DNA of 56,306 nucleotides from the NCBI GenBank assembly GCA_002077065.1, contig NAJO01000093.1, forward strand, positions 1 to 56,306. Reading direction: 5' to 3'. The translations under genes and the position numbers were made by a program. Source of the DNA: Cryoendolithus antarcticus. Lineage: Eukaryota > Ascomycota > Dothideomycetes > Cladosporiales > Cladosporiaceae. The notes under the pieces are model-generated. The model had not been told where the DNA came from and did not search any database. It worked only from the letters and a program-made list of their open reading frames with translations. Positions 1-10,421 of this stretch are shown one piece after another (position 1 is the stretch's first letter; each line of letters opens with the position of its first letter).

Positions 1-1567
1 CGTAAGAGAACACCGGCAGGGCACGAGCAGTGGCTGGGTCTAGGCTGAGGAGCATTTCGAGCAAGGCATGTGAGCTCTCTGTCAGTATGCCGATCGACTC
101 CACTCCGACTTTCGTGGGCAGTGCACTAATGATATCGCATGGCTGTAGTGGTCCCATCTGATACGGTGCTTTGAAGTCCTCCGGCGAGTAATCCACATGC
201 AGGACCAGCTCGTGCAGAAACAGGCGGATGGTGTGATACATCGTCTCCAGGCAGGGTGGACGTCCAATCTGCGTTACTAGTGAACGCCATTCTTGTATGC
301 GAAGATCAAACGCTTTGATCAGTCGCTGAGTCGTTGGCCCAAGAATCGAGGCCATGCCGCCGAAATCTTCGTACGAGAAGGCGTCCCTTATTTCTTCGCT
401 GATGGCAACGATGCGGACCCATGATACGAGCACTCGGTCACCGGGGACAGCTCGTGGTGAGACGTCGAGAAGATCGAGACTTTCTCGAGTGTACGTAGTC
501 ATTCGCATCATGGCTGGGCGTCGCAATGAAAACGCTACGGCTGCACAGATCCCGTAGCAAGCCACGAAGATTCGCCGACACTCGATGCTGTCGCTGCTTA
601 GCTGGTTCTTAGTTGAACGTGAGGACATGCTCAGGTCTGGGTTCGCTGCATCTTCTGTCGGATGCACATTGCCTACACTTTCGGCCGGAAATCGGTTTCG
701 CTTTGTATGCGACGGTCGCGTACAAATGCCGATGTCCATTGCCATAGCGGAAGCCATGTGGATGTATTCGTAATACTTGAGCTGTACGAACCGGCTGGGC
801 GGCTGATACCAAACTGCGCTAATCATGAGTGACTGCACAAGCTCCACGGTCTTCTCGCTGTTGACGACGGTGCGGCGAGCATACTCTTGGAGCACTTCCC
901 AGTCAAGCTTGGTGGCGAGGTCTGCATTGTCTACGCCAGAGGTTGCAGCCATGATGGCGAGAAAGAGGGTAGGCTTGATCGTACGAAGCTCTTCGGCAGA
1001 GCTGGACGAAGGTATATAGACAACCGGAAAGTGAGGGTACAGATCTGTTCGGTAGCGGAGCAGAAGGTGGCGTGCTGTAGCCATTGAAATGATACCACGG
1101 TCTATGATATCTGCTCGTTGATCTTGGACCGTACCATCGCTGCGCGAGGCCGCGCTGGCTGGCCATTGAGAGTCGATGCCAGCATCTGATCTTCGCTGAT
1201 CCAGTAAGATAGGCTCATATATTGACTGTCCAGCGCCGTGCATCGAGTCGGCGTTGGTAGGGTTCACCTCAGCGACACGGGCCAGCATAGGCGTGCGAGA
1301 CGTAGCAGTAACACTGCTCTCGCCACCTGGTTGTCCGACTTCATTCTTCTCCTTCAGCAGGACGCGCATAGCGTTCATTTGCTCCTCCAGCTCCCTTACC
1401 CTCGTATCCGTCCTCTTGCGCTGCTTGCGCTTCTGCATCGGCGCGTGTACACACTGCCGCCCTGATCTGATGCATCGTATACAATTGTCTGGACTGTTCT
1501 CATCGATCAGGCATCTCACCTTCTGCGATCTACAGAAGACGCAGGCGCGATGCGAGGGTGCCTCCAT
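1..1567 (-). CDS. Zn2Cys6 transcription factor, C-terminus cut by window edge
   Basis: An intronless reading frame of 522 codons runs from an ATG at 1567 off the left edge. Residues 9-39 form a GAL4-type binuclear zinc cluster with cysteines at 9, 12, 19, 29, 32 and 39 (C-x2-C-x6-C-x9-C-x2-C-x6-C). A basic linker follows, then a short heptad-like stretch rich in Leu/Glu that may dimerise. The rest resembles the fungal-specific middle homology region, with a segment around residues 170-190 reading like the HFPVVYIP block of such regulators. It should be a nuclear DNA-binding regulator. The target genes cannot be told from sequence; the nearest neighbour to the right is an unrelated wall protein, so any target cluster would lie outside the window. 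The C-terminus is not seen. Confidence 0.85.
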   Translation of the reverse strand, partial: MEAPSHRACVFCRSQKVRCLIDENSPDNCIRCIRSGRQCVHAPMQKRKQRKRTDTRVRELEEQMNAMRVLLKEKNEVGQPGGESSVTATSRTPMLARVAEVNPTNADSMHGAGQSIYEPILLDQRRSDAGIDSQWPASAASRSDGTVQDQRADIIDRGIISMATARHLLLRYRTDLYPHFPVVYIPSSSSAEELRTIKPTLFLAIMAATSGVDNADLATKLDWEVLQEYARRTVVNSEKTVELVQSLMISAVWYQPPSRFVQLKYYEYIHMASAMAMDIGICTRPSHTKRNRFPAESVGNVHPTEDAANPDLSMSSRSTKNQLSSDSIECRRIFVACYGICAAVAFSLRRPAMMRMTTYTRESLDLLDVSPRAVPGDRVLVSWVRIVAISEEIRDAFSYEDFGGMASILGPTTQRLIKAFDLRIQEWRSLVTQIGRPPCLETMYHTIRLFLHELVLHVDYSPEDFKAPYQMGPLQPCDIISALPTKVGVESIGILTESSHALLEMLLSLDPATARALPVFSY

Positions 1568-2245
1568 CGCGGTGGCTGCAATGGCATAGCACGTACGCTC
1601 GGTCGAGCAGACGGGAGCCCCAAAATACCATTGTATCGGAAGTGCAAGGCATGAGGCTGCATCACCGTATCTGGACCGGTGGAATATGCTCGCGAAGGAT
1701 TCAGAGTTCAAGCGCCACCAACTTAGCGGATTTCGAGAAGGTACATCGTCGTCCGAATGTAACTATTGATCACATCGCCATCAACCATCGAGACGAGATC
1801 GACGGGATACACTTTTACCTCGGATGCATTAGAGATCTCTGAGCGGCAGAGGCTCAGGAACATCGCCGGTACTGACTTCCGCGAAGGTTGGAGGGTCCCT
1901 TATCACCCACAACATCGTAAGGACAGCGAGGGTCCTCGAGGCTGCGAACTTCATGTGCCTCCAACACTATCTGAGAAGCTGCACACATCGCAGACTGATA
2001 GATCGACAGTAAGTAGGTAGGTCGTCCAGTAGGTGTATGTCTCCGTCTATTCGAGTATCTCAATCTGCATTCCAGAAGTCTGGTCCGACACTGCGGCAAT
2101 TCAAGATGAGCATGTTGTCAATGAGCTGCGAAGGAATGCAGCGAGTGATACCCCTTCGCGTTGATCAAGATGGACCCCTCGGCCTGCCGCCGCATCGCGT
2201 TTAGCAGACCACAAGGATCAGCAACCCAGTGTTCAGCGCCACGCG
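1568..2245. other. Intergenic, divergent promoter region
   Basis: This stretch lies between the zinc-cluster regulator (leftward) and the wall-type protein (rightward) and must hold both promoters. Small overlapping open frames are present but none has a recognisable domain or codon pattern. I see no other feature. Confidence 0.5.
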
Positions 2246-4454
2246 ATGGTATCTACCATCTGCAGGCGCCTCCCATGGGCGCTGTCCGCTCTTTGCCTCC
2301 TCGCAATATCCATCCATGCCAACGCACTCCCCGAAGCATGTCCAGAATGCGATCAGATGATCGGGATGGAGCCGATCGCCGTTGTCACCACCACGGAACC
2401 CTGCCACGAGTGTGAGAAATCGACAATGCCTCCAGTGTTCACGGTCACATCGCACAGGAGCTGCACTACGCCGCAAGTCACCATGTACACGAGTGGCGCC
2501 TATACCTACCTTCCGATGTCTTCGAGCTGTCCGGTGCCCTCCACAATCACGGCGTCAAGTACCGGGACCTGTGGCGCACCAATCCCGGCTTCAGAGACGA
2601 CGGTGTACTCGACTGTCGTGCGCTACAACAACATCACGATGACGGTGACGACCGCGCAGTACTCGCTTTCCTCCTACCCAGGAGCGACTGTGCTGAGCTC
2701 CTACGGCATCACGACAGCTCTAGCAGCCTCGACTGCTACTTTGATCTTTACAGGCACGCCTCAGACGTTGACTTACACACCTCCGGCGACGACCGCCGTG
2801 GTCACATACACGACCAATGGTGCAGTTGGTGAGATCAAGTAGTCGGAAAAGCTTTTTTGGAGACCGAGCAGCTGACGTCTACTTAGTCACGACAACACTC
2901 GCAGCCTCGACCGTGACAGCGACGAGCGTTCAAGCAGCTAGCTATTACACTGTGACGATCTCGATCCAAGCCATGACGATGACCACATCTCTTGCTGCAT
3001 CCACCTCGACGATCGTAAGCACGGCACCGGCATCCACGGTGGTCACGACAGTGTCCGCCGCAACTGTCTATACCACAATTCCTGCTTCGACAGTGATATC
3101 GACACAGGCGGCGTCGACGGCGACCTTGACTCAGACATTGGCGGCTTCGACGGCCTACATTACCACTACCACTTCGCTCCCACCATACACAGCCACATTG
3201 ACAGCGACAGCGACTGGGAATAGTGTGATCTACTCGTCGACCACTATCACTGGTATGTGGTGTGCCGGGTTGCTTGCGAAAATCTCTTCGCTAATACCTC
3301 GTCTAGTCACAGCATACCCGGGTGCGTCCATTGTAACCCAGACCTCTGTGGCTACTGCGACTGCGACTGCATTTGTTACGAACACAGCGACTTCCTACTC
3401 GTCATACGCAACAACAGTAACTAGCACTACTACGCTCACTGGTATGGCTGTTGGTCTGTTCTCGCTTTGCCTGATACTGACATGAAGCAGTCACGTCGAC
3501 CCTACCGCAGAATACCGCGACCACGGTCTCAGTCGTGACGGCGACCGCGACCGCTACAGTCGTGTCGTCGGCTGTGGGCACGAGCACGACTACGGTCACA
3601 GGTAAGGAAGCCAAGCTAGCCGAGCAACAGGATGCTGACACTTTCTCTAGTGACAACTACTCCTCCACTGTCCACAGTGGTCCAGACTGCTACTGCGACT
3701 GCCACGGCGACAGCTACTACAACGACGATCAGCAACAGAGTCTCGCCCGGTAAATTCATGCACTCATTACAGTCTAGACTCAAGCTAATTCTCTCACTCA
3801 GCCACCTCCACCCAACCGGCCAGCACCCTCACAGTCACCTCCCTCCAAACAATTACCGCAACAGCAACTCTCACGCAATCCTGCTCCTCCACCGCCCAAC
3901 CACCACCCTACAACAACCCCACAACAACCACAACCACCAACCCCTCTGCGCCCGGCTACACGCCTCCAAGCGGCTACAACAGCCCGCAATGCGCGTTCCC
4001 CGCCGGCCAATTTCAAGTCCGCGTCTACGGCACGAACATCTACCTCTCTTCTTTCTCCGGCGGGTCGACGCCCACGGGCCAGTCGGGAGAGGTGCTTACC
4101 ACGACTTCGAACCTCACGGCCGCGATTGGGTTCACGTATACCTCGTCTGGACAGGTCAGCGTTACGGCTGCGAGTGGGGCGATTCTGCTCTCTGATCAGG
4201 ATACAGCGGCTCCTGGAGCGGAGCCGATATACTTTGATACTAATGACTCGATCTCGAATGATAATTATAGTCCTGTGGCGTGGTGTTTGAGCCAGCCGAA
4301 TAATGTTGTGACGATCCAGAACTCGGTCACGACGGATGCGCATGTTATTCAGGTCTGTACGGATAGCAGTGGGGCGCCGGTGGTGTATTTGGAGACTCAG
4401 CAGGCGGCGGATGCGAGTGGGTGTACGACTGTGGGGTTGCAGATGGTGACTTAG
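2246..4454 (+). CDS. Secreted Thr/Ser-rich cell-wall-type protein, six exons
   Basis: Six exons (2246-2828, 2887-3252, 3307-3441, 3491-3601, 3651-3749, 3802-4454) encode about 648 residues. The N-terminus is a clear signal peptide (residues 1-27, hydrophobic core from WALSALCLLA). Two CxxC pairs (CPEC, CHEC) follow. The middle is a long Thr/Ser/Ala/Val tract with recurring LAAST and TATAT units, likely heavily O-glycosylated. The C-terminal 170 residues form a more complex, cysteine-containing domain. No GPI-anchor-like hydrophobic tail is seen, so it is probably secreted or wall-associated through glycans. All five introns are phase 1 and the exons meet at a recurring T-x-(G|TC)-A-C join encoding Val-Thr, which suggests growth by exon duplication. 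I do not recognise a named family. Confidence 0.75.
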
Positions 4455-4828
4455 ATGGGTTCAAAGGGAGAGGAGAGACGCGAGGGCGTGGTGTGGAGAA
4501 GTCTTGGGTTCAGCGAAGTTGTGGTTCAGCTATGAAGAGCTATAGAATATTCCTGCGTCGCTCTTTAGCTGACGCTGTCACATCAACATTCCTGCCCATC
4601 TTGCTGCAGCATAAATCTCGGGGTTCAAAGCAAATGCGATGTCAAGTTCCACAGCCTCAGAAACCACCTGCGAGCGTAATTCGAGCAGACTTGACGGCAA
4701 CCAATCAGCGCGTATACAGATGCTCGAGTCCCAGGAACATAGCGACTCTTGCGGCCTCGAACTTCTTCCTTTGCTCGGGTGACAGAGCATGCATCTTCTG
4801 CCTTCTCCTGACTCGAAGGGATTCCACG
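4455..4828. other. Intergenic, converging 3' ends
   Basis: This spacer lies between two converging genes and should contain both 3' untranslated regions. I see no gene or repeat in it. Confidence 0.5.
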
Positions 4829-6114
4829 CTAATGTTGACCGGAGGGGGACGCCTCCAATTCATTGAGCCTGGTCTCGAATGTCTGGAGAACATCGCTCAG
4901 AAACCGTGCGAACCCCTCGCGCTTGCCCCCTAATATGGCAGCGTAAGTGGCCGTGCCTTCGGCCAGGACCAGATCTTGCACCTCTTCGTAGGTCTGCGCC
5001 TGCATCAGGCAAGAGTAGGACATGCCGGTATCGGTAACTCCCGAAAGCTGCATTGTGTTGAAGTGGTGGTGACTCTTCGTGACGATACGTTCCTCAGAGT
5101 TCTTCGTCCACATCCCTGTCATGACGGAGGATTTCATGGTCACGAACATGTTGCCGAGTACCTTGTCGTAGATCTTCCAAGGAACGATCGGTTGAGTGAT
5201 GCCGACTCCGGCACCAGCAAGATCGAGAGCATATGACTCTTTGCCGAGTGGTAGACGTAGAACGATGTGCGGACCGTGGGAATCAGATCTGGAATCCTGC
5301 TGCCTGTTGTCGCACGCACGAATCCCACGGTACGCGTATGAGGTGAAGGGACATACTCGATTGCCGTGGCTGACTCGGCAATATCTGCGATTATGTTAAC
5401 GCTGATGTCATGCGCGTCAGTGTATGTTACATGCTGCCCACTCACCCTTGAGAGCTGGATCACGCTTCATGTAACGCAAGGCATTCATGTTCGCTTCCAT
5501 GTGATCGGTGCCAACGGAGATGGTAGCCAGCAGATTCGGCTTGGCTTGTTCGCCGATGTCGGTAAACTTGTGATCGGGGAATGGCGCACGCTCTCCAGTC
5601 TGAGTAGCTTCGATGACCCGCAGCTTGCCCGTGTTTGGAAGAACGCTCACTTCAGCGATGTTGATTGTGAATGCAACGCGTTGGACGACGTAGAAGCAAG
5701 CCTGCATCTCCTCTGCGGCGCGATAGAGGGCTTTGCGTTGCTGAGACTGCTTGCATCCACCCTTGTGCGCGGGGAAGTCGGCCTGCTGGCAAGCACTTGA
5801 GCAGTAGTAGATGTTTGGCGATGGTGAGCCGCCGTATGCGACACCTTCAGCGCACCTGGAGCACTGCAAGGTCGCAGGCTGGCCACACGTACCGCAGGCT
5901 CCATTCGCAGCTGAGGCTATATCGCTTATGTGATGGCAAGGTAGCTGTGGGAGGTGTTTGGTAGAACCACACAAAAGATGAAAAGAAAGTGAAGATTGAG
6001 GGACAGTGGAAGAGGACAGAAGATGGCACCAGACTGTACATGCAGGCAGTCACGCAACATGGCAGTCGCTCTTGCCATTCGCGTTTGCAAGCCAGCGCGT
6101 GCAGGCACGATCAT
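4829..6114 (-). CDS. MYND zinc-finger protein
   Basis: The coding sequence carries a MYND finger near its N-terminus: CGTCGQPATLQCSRC, then YYCSSACQQADFPAHKGGC, giving the usual C-x2-C / C-x2-C / C-x3-C / H-x3-C ligand series. MYND fingers bind proline-rich peptides. The remaining 270 residues match the general layout of fungal MYND proteins of unknown role, with no SET domain visible. My model has exons 6060-6040 (or from an upstream ATG at 6114), 5944-5446 and 5373-4829. The last intron uses a GAG acceptor, because the nearer CAG acceptor puts the downstream frame out. The frame containing the finger has no nearby ATG, so a short 5' exon is required; its donor (gtacag) is weak. Finger and C-terminal frame are certain, the 5' end is not. 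Confidence 0.65.
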
Positions 6115-6737
6115 GGCAAGCCGCACGACATCACCTTGACGCTTTGAGACAATTTAAGCTCGTCCATCAATACTGGCTCGAATGTTCTCCAGCTCGCCGA
6201 CGTCTCATCGCTATAGGTGTTGAATATGACTACCTCAGAGTACATTGCACGATTCGTCCGTTGGAGTGAGCGTCTGTTGGCCAAGCCGTGGTGAGTATCG
6301 CGTTAGACACGCGTCCTTGTAACAGACATGGAAACCCCATAAACATCCAAGGCAGTATACGTGCATGTGTTGAGACTGATGTGAAGAGCGACTGTCTAAT
6401 GTTTGTTTGAGGTACTAGAACACGAAGACTGCATCTGGGACGCTGTTCCTTGAATTGGAGATATGCCAAGCATTGCCAAGGTTTGGCGGACGGCGCGGAA
6501 CCTCAACACTCCGCTCCGCTCCTCCACGCGAAAGCGCATTGATGAGTAAGTGCTCGTCCAGGTACCGCGGCGACTGTCGTATGTCTTGGTCAACATTGTC
6601 TGACGACCTTCTCGGTCACTGGCGGTGCATGCGATCTGTCTAATATGTCGCCGCATCGCACTCGATCCAATGACCACCACGCTCTCTGCATACATCGTTT
6701 GGTCTGAAGCACCGGAACGAAAAATCGCATCGCGACC
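6115..6737. other. Intergenic, divergent promoter region
   Basis: The region separates the MYND gene from the zinc-finger gene starting at 6738. One ACGCGT hexamer lies near 6309. I see no gene in it. Confidence 0.45.
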
Positions 6738-8519
6738 ATGGACGATCAAACGAACCGCGAAGGCACCGCGCCATCTTCGCCATCCTCATCGACCCAGCAA
6801 TCTGGTCTTAAGGCAGCCAAGGATCGCAAATGCCCCTTCTGCGCGCAAGCATTCACTTCATCCTCCCTCGGCCGCCATCTTGACCTCTACATTAAGCCCC
6901 GAAACCCCAAGCCAGCGGATGGCATACACGATGTTGATGAGATACTGAAGCTGCGCGGTGGCATCACGCGGAGACAACCAAAGACAGGCGCGAAAGCGGA
7001 GTCTGCGGGCAGAGACTCGATGGGACCTTCGCACGTACAAGCTGGCAATGATACGATAGGCAGAGTGATTGAAGAGCGCGAACGCTTCGTGCACGAGAGC
7101 CCTATCGCGTCGCCAAGCCGTGTCCGCGATCTGGATAGCTTCAGACCGACGGTCAATGCTAGCAACTGGCACCTGTCAGGCGTGATTGGGGATCTGCCAC
7201 CGCGTGGACCGCCTCGATCGAGCAATGCGACACCCACGACTGGCCAAGCACAACGGGCGCAGGATATGCGGAGAGATGCGACTTCTGGACTACGCATACA
7301 GCGGCCGGATCATCCGTCGGACAACACATGGCGACTACACGAGCAGGCTGAGACAGGGCGGGCAGCTGAGATGGCGTTGCGGGAAGTGTTGAGTAGCGTA
7401 CAAGCAGCGCGGCGAAAGCTCGAGCCGGAGCCACTCTACTCTGCCTTCGACTTCTTTGCCCAGCCCTTCCCGGGTCTTGTTCTCGCAATTCTACCACCAC
7501 CCGCAACCCTTCATAGCCCAGCACCCTTCGCGTCGGAGGATTCCTGGGCGTTGACAGCACCCGGCAAACGCGAGTTCGAGATCGTCTGCCGGCTTCTGAT
7601 GGATCGCACCGCCGAGCTCCGTAGGGACCACCCAGACAACCCCTCAGACTCCGCAGTCTTCCTCCACAACTCCCACGTCCAAGGCGCCTACAGCAACTGG
7701 CGCCTCATGTCCGATAGCGATAAATCTCAAGCCTGGACGATGCAAGTTCTCCGCGCCTTCAGCACCTCGCGGGAACAACTCGTCACCACGAAATCCGCCC
7801 TAGACTTCGCGCAGCAGAGAATTGCGCATTTGGAAGCCGAGTACGATCTCCTATCGAAATGCCAGCTTCCCCGCGAAGCCCTCACGCGCCCTCCAACTAC
7901 GATGCCAGTTCCCACGCCCGTTGCTCGCGAGCTCTCCAATAGCACTACAGCAGCCTCAGCAGTAGGCTTCAACGCCGACGCCCTCCTGTCCAAATGGCGT
8001 GAAGTCGTCCGCTCCACCGCCCGCCCTCGTCAGCAAAGCGGATCGCACAATCAGACGCCTACATATGTTGACTCCATTCTCGGCGCAGCTGGCCGCAACC
8101 GTACCGAGGGCGAGATGATCGTCAACGGCGCCGTCGTTGGTGTCGGAGGTCCAATGCCTAGGGACGGCAGGACGTTCTTCGACGACCACGATGCTGCGCA
8201 GCGTGGTGTTGTTCTTGGTGCTGCGGATGAGGATGCCACGTCTGGGGAGGCAGATGCTGATGCGGAGGAGATTGACGTGAGTAATGTGCTCGATCTGTCT
8301 ATTACTTCTTCTGTGGATCGGCAAGCGCTGGAGCGGCAGAGGAAGTTTGCAAGTGCCGGGGCGGTGGGTGAGACGTGGCAGCCTCCGGGTGGTAGCGTGG
8401 GGTTTCGGACGCCGGCTGGTTCTGTCAGTGGGGAGGTTGGGGTGAATGGGAATGGGAAGAGGGGTTCGGAGGGGCTGCAGAGTGGACGGCAGGGAAAGGT
8501 GGCGAGGATGTATGGTTGA
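6738..8519 (+). CDS. Conserved fungal protein with N-terminal C2HH-like zinc motif, function unknown
   Basis: A single intronless frame encodes 593 residues. After a low-complexity start, residues 32-64 hold CPFC, then histidines at 47 and 64, in the setting FTSSSLGRHLDLYI, followed by a conserved-looking block (DVDEILKLRGGITRRQ). I recognise this as a block that recurs in filamentous ascomycete proteins of unknown function; the spacing is not that of a normal C2H2 finger. A central segment of about residues 230-380 looks folded and helical and ends in a likely coiled coil (STSREQLVTTKSALDFAQQR region). The C-terminal 200 residues are disordered, acidic and then Gly-rich. No catalytic motif is visible. 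The ATG at 6738 is the first in frame. Confidence 0.75.
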   Translation: MDDQTNREGTAPSSPSSSTQQSGLKAAKDRKCPFCAQAFTSSSLGRHLDLYIKPRNPKPADGIHDVDEILKLRGGITRRQPKTGAKAESAGRDSMGPSHVQAGNDTIGRVIEERERFVHESPIASPSRVRDLDSFRPTVNASNWHLSGVIGDLPPRGPPRSSNATPTTGQAQRAQDMRRDATSGLRIQRPDHPSDNTWRLHEQAETGRAAEMALREVLSSVQAARRKLEPEPLYSAFDFFAQPFPGLVLAILPPPATLHSPAPFASEDSWALTAPGKREFEIVCRLLMDRTAELRRDHPDNPSDSAVFLHNSHVQGAYSNWRLMSDSDKSQAWTMQVLRAFSTSREQLVTTKSALDFAQQRIAHLEAEYDLLSKCQLPREALTRPPTTMPVPTPVARELSNSTTAASAVGFNADALLSKWREVVRSTARPRQQSGSHNQTPTYVDSILGAAGRNRTEGEMIVNGAVVGVGGPMPRDGRTFFDDHDAAQRGVVLGAADEDATSGEADADAEEIDVSNVLDLSITSSVDRQALERQRKFASAGAVGETWQPPGGSVGFRTPAGSVSGEVGVNGNGKRGSEGLQSGRQGKVARMYG

Positions 8520-8587
8520 TGATGATGATGGCGGATATGATATGAACCATGTTAATTAGATCTGATGGGTGGTAATCATTGGTTGAT

Positions 8588-10122
8588 CTACTCGATCTCC
8601 TCGAACCTCCCTTCATCTCTAGCTCGCTTCACCGGATTCTCGACATCCACCACACCCGTCGCCCTAAGTCTCTCGAACAGCACAAATAGTCGTTCCGCTT
8701 CTCGCTCCTTCTCATCCTCCGTCATCTCCACGCCATCATCTGCACCACTTCGTTGCTCAGCACTCAGCTTCTGCCCAGTGATGGGGTTGACTGGCTCAGC
8801 ACCCGCCGACTGTCCTCGCGGCGTCGCTCCACCGTTGACATCCGTAGCACTCTGCGGCACAGGCATGCCGTGACTCATCAGGAATCCAGACGCATAGCCA
8901 TAGCCGATGTTCTGCACGAAAGTATTCGGGTCATTGTCGCTCAGCTCGAAGAGGAAGTTCGAGATGTTATCTCGAAGCGTCGGCAGATGCGGCGAGACCG
9001 AGAGCTGGAGCAAGCGAGCTGGGAGCGTACCTGCTTTACCAAGTGGAAGGTCGCGCTCGCTACCTGAGGGCAGCAGGGCGGTGCGGATTTTGAGCTGCAT
9101 GTCATTGTCTGCAAACTTGTAGAGCTTGCGTAGAATCGTGACGAGGGATGCAGCTGTAAGGTCAAGGTCTGGTTCAGGGTGCTCGCGGACCGCTTTGTTG
9201 AGAAGTAGGAGGAGCCGGTCGATGAGACTGGTAGGTGCACTAGGTGGGAATAGTAGGTCTTGCTCGTCTTTCATCGAGATAAGGTTTAGTAGCGCGTTGA
9301 GCAAGTAGGTCACTGGGGACTGCAGTGGCGGGCTGAGTATTGGATAGTTGGCTATTATACTCACGACGTGCTCTGCGGTGGGTTTAAGATGGTCCATGAG
9401 ATCGGGGTCGTAGTAGATCATGTTGAAGATGAGTTTGGACGTCTCTGCCATGGACATTGCTTCCATTGGCGAAGCTGCTGGATCTGATGGGCCTCGCTTG
9501 GCGTATCGCGACCGGTGATTCGCCATTCGTGCAATGATGTGGTCTGCCAGTCCGTTCTGCTGCACAAGCGTATCGAACTCCAGGCTGCGGTTGTAGGTCA
9601 GAAGGAAGAGGATCCGACAGACTAGGAACTCGTCGTCCAGATCTGCATTCTTCAGTCGCTCGGCTACCCTAGGAGCATGTCCGAGGTCAATGAAGATCTG
9701 GCGAGAGGGCTCGTTGAGAAGCATAGCGTTGGCGAGACATCGCATTGCCTCGCGAGACACTGCTTGACTCTCGCTTTGCAGTCCATAGTGTGATAATGTG
9801 GTGATGCCCTGGAGACTGATCAGAGGAAAGTCGTATGCCAGGCGATCAGCTCCGCTCATACCTTCTTCGCGAAGATCGGTGTCGCCGACTTAACATCTCG
9901 TCCGTACACCTTGACTTGGCCCAACAGCTTTTGTTGCTCTATTGATGGTCAGTCGGTGAGTACGTAATTTAGACACGACCGACATACCATCAAGCGACAA
10001 TCTTGCAGAATGGATGTTGTTATCGAGTTGCTCGAGAAGCCTGTCGACTTCGAGTAGATCTAGCCATCGTCAGTATCGTGGTGCCTCTAAGCGCTGACCA
10101 CCCGTGTAAACTCACCCGCCAT
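8588..10122 (-). CDS. ric8: RIC8/synembryn-type G-alpha chaperone and exchange factor
   Basis: Four exons (10122-10116, 10059-9988, 9938-9862, 9808-8588) give 458 residues, close to fungal RIC8 proteins. The protein is an armadillo-like helical repeat along most of its length, with segments such as LVCRILFLLTYNRSLEFD and NALLNLISMKDEQDL typical of synembryn. RIC8 folds and activates heterotrimeric G-alpha subunits in the cytosol and is needed for growth and conidiation in filamentous fungi. The first exon is only 7 nt (ATG GCG G) before a perfect gtgagt donor. The third intron hides an in-frame-looking ATG at 9859; translation from there would lose the N-terminal repeat, so the spliced form is preferred. 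It shares a 299-bp promoter with RIF1. Confidence 0.85.
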
Positions 10123-10421
10123 CGTTGCTGGAGCAACTACACAGCAAAAGCTACACAAGTGTGATGATATGATGCGAGTTTAGACGACGTCGATCAACTG
10201 ACTGTCACCGAACAAATTGACATATACGATATGGCAGTCTAGGTGATTCTGTAGTCGGACGTGAAACACGCGGTGCTCGGAGATACAATTGGCCGGGCCG
10301 CGCCTGCCACTTAACGCGTCGACGCGTTGGACTTCAACACTGCGATATATTCGACTACACCCCGTCATGTCGTTTCCTTGGTGAGCATTGCATTGCCCAG
10401 GCGTCTGTATGTGGCGTTAGG
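10123..10421. promoter_or_regulatory. Shared RIC8/RIF1 divergent promoter
   Basis: This short spacer separates the two divergent start codons. It is not coding and contains the palindromic double ACGCGT element listed separately. Confidence 0.6.
10313..10328. promoter_or_regulatory. Palindromic double MCB (ACGCGT) element
   Basis: The sequence AACGCGTCGACGCGTT is a perfect 16-bp palindrome containing two ACGCGT hexamers (10314-10319 and 10322-10327). ACGCGT is the MluI cell-cycle box bound by MBF (Mbp1/Swi6) at G1/S genes in yeasts. It sits about 95 bp upstream of the RIF1 start codon and about 190 bp upstream of RIC8. Binding is inferred from the motif only. Confidence 0.55.

Noticed and set aside
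3798..4343. A 181-codon minus-strand frame opposite the wall-protein last exon
   Set aside because: Very Arg/Gly-rich, mirrors the biased coding strand, no recognisable motif.
9809..9859. ATG at 9859 as the RIC8 start
   Set aside because: This segment has a clean donor and CAG acceptor, and splicing it out joins two conserved helices; the ATG lies in the intron.
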